64,000 nt of DNA from Rallus limicola (Eukaryota > Chordata > Aves > Gruiformes > Rallidae), in assembly GCA_022605955.1 (NCBI GenBank), contig JAKCOZ010000001.1, forward strand, positions 78,728,520 to 78,792,519, read 5' to 3'. This document shows positions 60,901 to 64,000 of this stretch, piece by piece. Below the pieces are notes generated by a model. That model was not told where the DNA came from, did not search any database, and was given only the letters and a program-made list of their open reading frames with translations. Within the stretch, counting starts at the first letter, position 1, and the number at the start of each line of letters is the position of its first letter. The translations under genes were made by a program, and so were the position numbers.

Positions 60901-63900
60901 TGAGGAAACAGATGAACTTGCTGTCGAAACTCAGCACAGGCTTTAGCACACTCTGTGTCCATGCACACAAGTCTGCGAGTCACATAAAATGCGAGATCCA
61001 CAGCTTGAATTCTGTTCCTCTGGGAAAGCGGAGACAGTGCTCAAGACATCATGCCATATGAACGTGAAAGGTAGCCAGGACTCCATATAAATGCAAAAAG
61101 TAGCTGGAGTTCCTCTGATACTCATATGAAAGTCAGTCCCAGAAGCCTTAATTATATAAACAAGAGAAGTCCAAAAGCCTGTTCACTTTCTGCCTTGCCT
61201 ACTTTGTGCACCACTGTAAACAGCAAACTTTGCTACCAGACATTTTCCAGAGCTCCACAGACCCCTTTTGGGCTGCCAGAGACATACTTGTCTTCTTTGC
61301 CAGCTATATGCTCCCCATCTACTCTTTTCAGAGTGGTAACAGCTACATGCTTCCAAAACCTCTCAGGAGTGGACCTGTAGAGTGTCTGGTGACAAATGGC
61401 AGCTTGTTTCTGGACAGCCAAGTCCAATGGAGATGACCAGGAAAATACTGCCCTCATAAATTTCCCTGAGTGCTTGCTGGAGGCAGGGTATGCTCATGCC
61501 AGCAAAAAAGCCTGGGAGTGCAACGTAAAAATAACCTAACATTTGCTGTTAGAAGACATTTATGGTGAGAAGGCATTTATGTCAGTTTAGTTAAAAAGTC
61601 CCCACAACCAATAGCCTGACTTGATCGGGGAGGGCAGTGGCGCATAACTGCTTTGGGGATGCTTAAGTGCTTCACAGTGGAGATGGTGTTGACTGGCTGG
61701 GTTAAGTATAGCTCTCCACATGCCCGGCAGGTGCAAAGCTGTTGTTAGCGCTAGCAGATCCCCAGCTGTGTGGACAAGTGTTGTGGGTAATATACGCCAC
61801 ATGGTGTGGACACAGAGGGGGAATGCTTGGAAATAGAAAATAACTTTGATGTCTGCCCGGCGTGCCTGTCTATACGTTAGCTTTGGTCTTTATGGGCTGA
61901 AACCTGCAAAGCTGCAGGAACTGAAGCCTGCTTCTAAAACTCATTTTCCACAGAAAAAGCAACTATTCGGCCCGCGAAGAGCATGGACTCACTGTGTTCC
62001 CTGCCAGTGGAAGGTGAGACATGAAGACCCTGTGCTGTAAGGGTGAAGGTTTCTCAGCTCTCCCTTGTGCTTGCGTGGATGCAGCGGTCTCTTTCTTTGC
62101 CTGCCCCTCATCGTGTTTTGTATCTTCATGTGCTTATGCCATGGCTGCTGACGTGTGCCCTTGCTTCTGTGTGCATACATTTTTAACCCTTTTCTGTGCC
62201 TTTTATGCTGGTGTGCACACCTGAGAATTAACTCTGTGCCTAGCTGTGTCTTTATTAGCGGTGGGATTCCCTGGATTTCATAGAATCATAGGGGTTGGAA
62301 GGGACCTCGAGAGATCATCGGGTCCATGCCCTCTGCCAAAGCAGGCTCCCTAGCTCATATTGCACAGGTAGGCGTCCAGACAAGTCTTGAATTTCTTTGT
62401 TACATATTCTGGGCACAGAATTCCCATAGTTAAGTGGAAAGTGCTTGCGATACCAACAAAGCCTGGAGCTGTGATCTTGGTGGGCAACGCATGCTAGCCC
62501 TAGACTTGGCTGCATCTGAGTAAGATGTGCCTCTAATTAAAGAACTAGATTTCCACTGGAGGGCATCCTATCCAGCCCTGATGGCCCAGTTTGAAGGAGG
62601 CCCCCAGGGTTGGAGCCTGGGAAGCCTTCAGTGACTGCTGTCCCCATCTCTCTGGGGAAATGTGGGTGTTCACCAGGGCAGGACTCATCCCTGGAGGGAT
62701 TGAGGAGTGCTTCTCACAGAGGAAGGTTGTTTTCTAGTGCTTTGCTTCCCAGTCAATTCCTCCTATTGTCCCACCTTTAGGAGAAGATGAGAAGAGCAGA
62801 TTCAAACGCGCAGTGACTACTGGAGGGTTTTTTGTTCCGGTGATGAAGATACGGACAGGAGGCACAGGCAGCTCATATGACCTCAGCAAGGACAATGAGT
62901 GGGAACGGGAAGGATCTGCCATGGGGGCCAAAGGAAGTTCAGAGCTGAGTGGGGAGAAAGGTCCTCCCCGCACACCACAGGCAAAGTCACCCCCTGAGCA
63001 GCTGAAGGTCTTCCGGGTGGCAGAGGATGCCGAAAACGACCAGACTTGTAACAAAGGTGGCCGCATGTTCTACACCTCTGAAACAGCTGCCAAATCGGGC
63101 TTCCCAAGCAGCCTCTTTCCCTTGGAGGCCTCCCCTCGTCACCAGAGGAAAGCACTGAACATCTCAGAGCCTTTTGCCGTCTCTGTGCCTCTGCGGGTGT
63201 CTGCAGTCATCAGCACTAACAGCACTCCCTGCCGCGTGCCCACCAAGGAGAAGCTCTCCCTCTCCAGCCTGGAGGAGCTGTCTTCATTGGTGGCCGAGAG
63301 CACCAGCCCCTCTGCCCTAGAAGCAGGGACCCTCACAAGGACAGAGCAGGCACCAGAGCGGAAGGAGAAACAGCCGGGGCCCAGCCTGCCAGCATCAGCA
63401 TCCAGAGGTAAAATTGTTTTAAGAAGGGGGATGTGGGGCCTCTGTCGGGCTGCTGGTGATGATCTGTGGTTCAGTGGCATGGAGGTTGCTGCAGCTTGCT
63501 CTTGTGGAAGGGAAGAGATCAAGCTGTAGCAGGGTGGGTGCAGGGCAGGTTGGTGCTTCTTACAGTAATAAGACTGGGGAGGTGGGTTGCCTCCTATAGA
63601 AGTTCTTTCGTGCCCAGGGGGAGCTCTTTACCTTTATTAGCTCTAACTGTTTTGAAACAGCACTACTTTGTCTCACAGCACGTTTTCAGTCACAAGAAGC
63701 TTCATCGTTCATTTGTGTCTCTGATCCAGGCTCTCACCCTGAGGAGCTGGTGGCAGACAGGAAACCTGAGTCCCTAGAAACTCCACAGCCAGCAGCAGAA
63801 AATCAGGAGATGTTATGTAGGCAAAGCAGCTGCACAGGCAGCACCAGCAGCCCCCAACAGTCCTCAGAGCAGAGTCCCACCCTGGAACAAGTACCAGCCT

Positions 63901-64000
63901 CAGAAGTTCACAGGGGAACACTCCCTGAAAACAAGGCAGAGCAAGGACAGCTCAAGATGAAGGATGTCTCCTCAGAAGGCAGCTGTGGCCAGCTGGAGAT
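12839..64000 (+). CDS. ARHGAP31: ARHGAP31 (CdGAP), Cdc42/Rac1 GTPase-activating protein; exons 1-11, 3'-partial
   Basis: This is the gene as a whole; the coding segments are 12839-12938, 48101-48203, 48708-48852, 53589-53671, 53830-53937, 55617-55762, 57530-57728, 59463-59587, 61954-62013, 62781-63407 and 63730 to the edge. All ten introns are GT-AG and the phases join without a break into about 655 residues. Residues about 20-217 form a RhoGAP domain with the arginine finger in GIYRLSG (R56), K96 and R100 in [11 protein letters not shown], and N177 in VWAPNLL. Proteins of this family speed GTP hydrolysis by Cdc42 and Rac1 and act at focal adhesions and the leading edge. Truncating last-exon variants of human ARHGAP31 cause Adams-Oliver syndrome. 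The N-terminus and GAP domain match mammalian CdGAP, as I recall it, almost residue for residue, so the paralogues ARHGAP32, 33 and 30 are unlikely. The rest of the long C-terminal tail lies beyond the window. Confidence 0.96.
13576..13609 (+). other. Exon-like 34-nt segment in intron 1 (possible poison exon)
   Basis: A strong pyrimidine tract ending GTGCCCCCAG precedes the segment, and GTAACT follows it. Joined after exon 1 it reads [11 protein letters not shown] and then shifts the frame so that exon 2 hits TGA within about 14 codons. It could be a regulated poison exon or a chance decoy. Confidence 0.3.
16440..16610. repeat. Possible ancient amniote repeat, unclassified
   Basis: Phrases such as GAAGTCAATG and GCAAATCAGGCCCTCAG resemble fragments seen repeatedly in sauropsid interspersed repeats. 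I cannot assign a family, and the boundaries are guesses. Confidence 0.25.
18258..18286. repeat. (TA)n-rich microsatellite
   Basis: An AT dinucleotide tract of about 16 bp sits inside a longer T/A run, preceded by GTGTGTATATC. It is simple sequence in intron 1. Confidence 0.8.
21300..21835 (-). mobile_element. CR1 LINE fragment, antisense
   Basis: On the minus strand this matches the CR1 3' region. On the plus strand one reads ACTCCACAACTGCTCTGGGC, CAGCCTCTCCTCCTGTGAGA and TTGTACTGGGGAGCTGGACA, all in the expected reverse order. It lacks only the last few tens of bases of the 3' end. It is 5'-truncated, as is usual for CR1. It is non-functional and I see no reverse-transcriptase frame. Confidence 0.88.
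21840..22186 (+). mobile_element. CR1 LINE 3' fragment, sense
   Basis: It contains GAGAGGCTGAAAGACTTAGG, CTTTTTAGCCTAGAGAAGAG and the diagnostic 3' end GGACTAGATGATCTCCAGGG followed by TCCCTTCCAACCCC. It is 5'-truncated and lies head-to-head with the antisense copy just to its left. The junction between the two is uncertain by about 20 bp. Confidence 0.9.
23967..23995 (+). other. Exon-like 29-nt segment in intron 1
   Basis: CTGTTCTCTCCCTTCCAG precedes it and AAG|GTAGAG follows it. Spliced after exon 1 it would read [10 protein letters not shown], then put exon 2 out of frame with an immediate TGA. A 35-kb intron is expected to contain chance matches of this kind. Confidence 0.15.
24240..24460. 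promoter_or_regulatory. Candidate intronic regulatory element (CpG-containing)
   Basis: CpG-rich for its setting (several CG in 120 bp), it contains the inverted repeat TATCGAG (24309-24315) and CTCGATA (24337-24343). Function is inferred from composition only. Confidence 0.2.
26090..26410. promoter_or_regulatory. Candidate intronic enhancer
   Basis: It combines TTTGCATGTTAATTAG (POU/homeodomain-like), GCGGCGATTCAGCGGCCG, a SOX-type AACAATG (26173-26179) and a palindromic E-box CACGTG (26221-26226). CpGs are retained far from the promoter. Conservation cannot be tested here. Confidence 0.25.
26690..26805 (+). repeat. MIR-like SINE fragment
   Basis: TTGACTCAGAGAGAGACCTT then GGGCCACTGC and CCCCTCAGTGGTTAAATGAT follow the order of the MIR core and 3' part, with clear divergence. 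Edges are approximate. Confidence 0.4.
26808..26829. repeat. (ATC)n/(ATT)n microsatellite
   Basis: Four ATC units grade into three ATT units. It may derive from the tail of the adjacent MIR-like fragment. Confidence 0.85.
27230..27263. repeat. A-rich purine tract
   Basis: Runs of A are interrupted by G, about 30 bp long. It is simple sequence in intron 1. Confidence 0.85.
29901..30009. repeat. Two short tandem duplications
   Basis: TGCTACCAAG/TGCTACCAAA lies at 29901-29920 (10-bp unit). An 18-bp unit, AAAGGTCTAGAGGGCTA plus one variable base, is repeated at 29974-29991 and 29992-30009. Both are directly visible. Confidence 0.9.
33286..33323. repeat. 13-bp minisatellite, three units
   Basis: GGGAACAAAAGCT at 33286-33298 repeats exactly at 33299-33311 and then as AGGAACAAAAGT. 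A related GGGAACAGAGAA lies just upstream, suggesting an older fourth copy. Confidence 0.9.
34180..34335 (+). repeat. MIR-like SINE fragment
   Basis: The series CATGGGCTCTTCCACTAACT, CACTGCATGACCTCAGGC, AATCTCTGTTTCTC and GGGATGAGAACAATACTTGC follows the MIR consensus closely in order (cacttactagctgtgtgacc...cctctgtgcctcagtttc...aaatggggataatac). It is old and diverged, with no intact pol III promoter recognised. Confidence 0.6.
35090..35290 (-). mobile_element. Old CR1 LINE fragment, antisense
   Basis: GGCAATTCCACAATATGACA, TTAGGAGGATTTTTCCTACT and ACTCAACCTAAATTTCCCCT mirror the reverse complement of the CR1 3' region (cctaatatccaacctaaatctccc). Divergence is much higher than in the pair at 21-22 kb, so it is an older insertion. 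Confidence 0.6.
36361..36470. repeat. Imperfect local repeat of TTGCTAGGG motif
   Basis: CCATTGCTAGGGGACTTGAC is followed 30 bp later by TTATTGCTAGGGACCCCTTA. It is a short, imperfect duplication within unclassified sequence. Confidence 0.4.
37633..37711. repeat. A-rich tract, about 80 bp
   Basis: Long A runs are broken by G, with GGAGGTGGGGAG in the middle. It follows a GC-rich, CpG-containing segment (37375-37580). It may be a degenerate poly-A tail or simple purine repeat. Confidence 0.9.
38878..38900. repeat. A-rich tract
   Basis: About 20 A with one G interruption, simple sequence in intron 1. Confidence 0.8.
38945..39085. repeat. Degenerate alternating purine/pyrimidine tract
   Basis: CACACATATATACGTACACA and related ACAT, ATGCATAT and TATGTAC words recur over about 140 bp. 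This looks like a decayed CA/TA microsatellite. Confidence 0.6.
43010..43540. promoter_or_regulatory. AT-rich, repeat-poor block in intron 1
   Basis: This stretch has many TAAT-type words, few CpGs and no recognised repeat, and lies about 5 kb upstream of exon 2. AT-rich unique blocks like this are common among conserved non-coding elements, but nothing here proves conservation. Confidence 0.15.
43658..43676. repeat. (CA)9 microsatellite
   Basis: An uninterrupted CA tract is followed by an A run. Confidence 0.9.
46100..46147. repeat. Poly-T (15) and (CAT)6 microsatellites
   Basis: Fifteen T occur at 46100-46114, then CATTTCTAGTATGCT and six CAT units at 46130-46147. Both are simple sequence in intron 1. 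Confidence 0.9.
48101..48203 (+). CDS. ARHGAP31: ARHGAP31 coding exon 2 (residues 34-68, arginine finger)
   Basis: This exon encodes V34 (codon split with exon 1) through L67 and two bases of R68. It holds the first RhoGAP core, with [16 protein letters not shown]56, codon 48166-48168, is the arginine finger that inserts into the GTPase active site and is required for GAP catalysis in the family. The acceptor is a pyrimidine-rich tract ending CTCTCCTAG and the donor is GTAAGG. It follows the 35-kb first intron, so skipping it or including an extra upstream exon would remove or frameshift the catalytic domain. Confidence 0.97.
48204..48707 (+). other. ARHGAP31: ARHGAP31 intron 2 (504 bp)
   Basis: Donor GTAAGG, acceptor TTTCAG, phase 2. 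Apart from splice signals I see nothing notable in it. Confidence 0.95.
48708..48852 (+). CDS. ARHGAP31: ARHGAP31 coding exon 3 (residues 68-116, RhoGAP core)
   Basis: The exon opens by completing R68 (AG|A) and encodes [11 protein letters not shown], then [13 protein letters not shown] and [16 protein letters not shown], ending exactly after T116 (phase 0). K96 (48790-48792) and R100 lie in the conserved RhoGAP helix that contacts the GTPase, and the LPNPLL block is a family hallmark. The acceptor is TGTTTCAG and the donor GTGAGA. Reading through the donor keeps a frame open for about 107 codons into the pyrimidine-rich start of intron 3, which is probably fortuitous. Confidence 0.97.
48853..53588 (+). 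other. ARHGAP31: ARHGAP31 intron 3 (4.7 kb)
   Basis: Donor GTGAGA, acceptor CTCCACAG, phase 0. The first 350 bp are strikingly pyrimidine-rich; 50400-51100 is AT-rich. I recognise no repeat family and no exon. Confidence 0.95.
53589..53671 (+). CDS. ARHGAP31: ARHGAP31 coding exon 4 (residues 117-144)
   Basis: This exon encodes [16 protein letters not shown], then [12 protein letters not shown], a helix of the RhoGAP domain with the conserved LPPSHY turn that precedes the long TLEYLI helix. The acceptor follows a good polypyrimidine tract (TTGTCTCTCCACAG) and the donor is GTGAGA. It ends in phase 2, completed by the first base of exon 5. The SRFPEDEQ segment is the least conserved part when compared with the mammalian protein as I recall it (SHCPEEGQ). 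Confidence 0.95.
53830..53937 (+). CDS. ARHGAP31: ARHGAP31 coding exon 5 (residues 144-180)
   Basis: This exon encodes [20 protein letters not shown] and [15 protein letters not shown] plus two bases of R180. N177 (codon 53927-53929) in APNLL is the conserved RhoGAP asparagine that helps position the arginine finger and contact the GTPase. It is separated from exon 4 by only 158 bp, the shortest intron seen here. The donor is GTATAG, weaker than the other donors in the gene at +4 to +6. Confidence 0.96.
53938..55616 (+). other. ARHGAP31: ARHGAP31 intron 5 (1.7 kb)
   Basis: Donor GTATAG, acceptor GGTGCAG, phase 2. No repeat or exon was recognised. A T/A-rich run lies near 54520-54545. Confidence 0.95.
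55617..55762 (+). CDS. ARHGAP31: ARHGAP31 coding exon 6 (residues 180-229, end of RhoGAP domain)
   Basis: This exon encodes [20 protein letters not shown] and then the closing helix [16 protein letters not shown] of the RhoGAP fold, ending near residue 217. The remaining residues, [12 protein letters not shown], begin the linker and differ from the mammalian sequence as I recall it, as expected outside the domain. The acceptor is CTGGTGCAG and the donor GTAACA, phase 1. Retention of intron 6 would add about 25 codons before a stop near 55836. Confidence 0.96.
55763..57529 (+). other. ARHGAP31: ARHGAP31 intron 6 (1.8 kb)
   Basis: Donor GTAACA, acceptor TTTGCAG, phase 1. No repeat family or exon was recognised. 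A T run lies near 56241. Confidence 0.95.
57530..57728 (+). CDS. ARHGAP31: ARHGAP31 coding exon 7 (residues 229-295, linker)
   Basis: This exon encodes the segment just after the GAP domain: [17 protein letters not shown], then [17 protein letters not shown] and [12 protein letters not shown]. The [13 protein letters not shown] block is shared with mammalian CdGAP and combines basic residues with a serine, a plausible phosphosite. It is long for this gene at 199 nt. The acceptor is TTGCTTTGCAG and the donor GTAAGT, an ideal U1 match. It ends in phase 2. Confidence 0.95.
57729..59462 (+). other. ARHGAP31: ARHGAP31 intron 7 (1.7 kb)
   Basis: Donor GTAAGT, acceptor CTTCCAG, phase 2. It contains a short CTAT tract near 58301-58312. 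Nothing else was recognised. Confidence 0.95.
59463..59587 (+). CDS. ARHGAP31: ARHGAP31 coding exon 8 (residues 295-337, basic/serine-rich motif)
   Basis: This exon encodes [20 protein letters not shown] and then [15 protein letters not shown], a strongly basic, serine-rich stretch. The T300-K301-S302-K303-K304 run fits the xKx(K/R)K motif reported in mammalian CdGAP as the docking site for the SH3D domain of intersectin; mammals have S at the first position. The acceptor is CCTTCCAG and the donor GTAAGA, phase 1. The exon joins exon 9 as S336-E337, apparently one residue shorter than the mammalian junction (S-V-E). Confidence 0.95.
59588..61953 (+). other. ARHGAP31: ARHGAP31 intron 8 (2.4 kb)
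   Basis: Donor GTAAGA, acceptor TTCCACAG, phase 1. No repeat family or exon was recognised. Confidence 0.95.
61954..62013 (+). CDS. ARHGAP31: ARHGAP31 coding exon 9 (residues 337-357)
   Basis: This 60-nt exon completes E337 and encodes [19 protein letters not shown] plus one base of G357. The block is nearly identical to mammalian CdGAP. The RPAKSMDSL pattern, basic residues with a central serine, looks like a basophilic-kinase or 14-3-3-type site, which is inference only. The acceptor is CATTTTCCACAG and the donor GTGAGA. Because 60 is a multiple of three and both ends are phase 1, skipping would keep the frame. Confidence 0.93.
62014..62780 (+). other. ARHGAP31: ARHGAP31 intron 9 (767 bp)
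   Basis: Donor GTGAGA, acceptor CCTTTAG, phase 1. It contains an antisense CR1 3' fragment at about 62276-62440. Confidence 0.95.
62276..62440 (-). mobile_element. CR1 LINE 3' fragment, antisense, in intron 9
   Basis: TTTCATAGAATCATAGGGGT then TGGAAGGGACCTCGAGAGAT and CATCGGGTCC are the reverse complement of the classic CR1 3' end, including the terminal ATTCTATGA. GGCTCCCTAGCTCATATTGC and AGGCGTCCAGACAAGTCTTG follow in the expected order. Similarity fades beyond about 62440. The intact terminus suggests it is younger than the 35-kb copy. Confidence 0.92.
62781..63407 (+). CDS. ARHGAP31: ARHGAP31 coding exon 10 (residues 357-566, start of disordered region)
   Basis: This is the largest complete exon here, 627 nt. 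It encodes a Ser/Pro/Glu-rich, low-order region with islands of conservation: [12 protein letters not shown] near residue 368, PPEQLKVFR near residue 427, and [17 protein letters not shown] at 480-496 followed by [12 protein letters not shown]. These islands recur in mammalian CdGAP, which supports orthology. The acceptor is CCACCTTTAG and the donor GTAAAA; both ends are phase 1 and the length is a multiple of three, so it too could be skipped in frame. The frame stays open 122 nt into intron 10, ending in a stop at 63527-63529. Confidence 0.95.
63408..63729 (+). other. ARHGAP31: ARHGAP31 intron 10 (322 bp)
   Basis: Donor GTAAAA, acceptor GATCCAG, phase 1. The exon 10 frame continues 41 codons into it before TAG at 63527-63529. 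No repeat was recognised. Confidence 0.93.
63730..64000 (+). CDS. ARHGAP31: ARHGAP31 coding exon 11 (residues 566-655+, runs off the window)
   Basis: This exon completes G566 and encodes [19 protein letters not shown] and a Ser/Gln/Glu-rich tail without a stop up to the last base of the window. The acceptor is TGTCTCTGATCCAG. Composition (S, Q, E, P rich, low hydrophobicity) suggests an intrinsically disordered segment; I see no domain. In mammals the C-terminal half includes a proline-rich region with ERK/GSK-3 phosphorylation sites, and that part would lie beyond 64000. Sequence conservation here is too low to align confidently from memory. Confidence 0.85.

Overview
This window is vertebrate nuclear DNA, most likely from a bird. 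The evidence is GT-AG introns between short exons, several CR1 LINE fragments (the dominant avian retroposon family) including a copy with the typical 3' end, a few degraded MIR-like SINEs and otherwise few repeats. Species cannot be fixed from sequence alone; another CR1-bearing sauropsid is possible. There are no prokaryotic genes, CRISPR arrays, tRNAs or rRNAs that I could recognise.

The only protein-coding gene I can support is ARHGAP31 (CdGAP), a GTPase-activating protein for Cdc42 and Rac1, on the + strand. Eleven coding exons are visible, from the start codon at 12839 to an exon still open at the right edge (64000). They join in frame to about 655 residues, a little under half of the roughly 1,440-residue mammalian protein. 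Exon 1 carries the lysine-rich N-terminus, exons 2-6 the RhoGAP domain (arginine finger R56), exons 7-9 a serine/basic linker, and exons 10-11 the start of the long, probably disordered, C-terminal region.

Layout: 1-11.9 kb is upstream intergenic DNA without a recognisable gene. About 11.9-12.84 kb is the putative promoter and 5' leader, with a (CA)20 tract, upstream ORFs, a G-rich run and a 12-bp direct repeat touching the ATG. 12.94-48.1 kb is a single 35-kb first intron holding two head-to-head CR1 copies, an older CR1 fragment, MIR-like pieces, microsatellites, candidate regulatory elements and two pseudo- or poison-exon-like segments. 48.1-64 kb holds exons 2-11 and shorter introns, with another CR1 fragment in intron 9.

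I did not find an undescribed molecular system. The points most worth checking are the leader architecture (direct repeat, G-rich run, uORFs, weak Kozak context), the 34-nt exon-like segment 640 bp downstream of exon 1, and the head-to-head CR1 pair.
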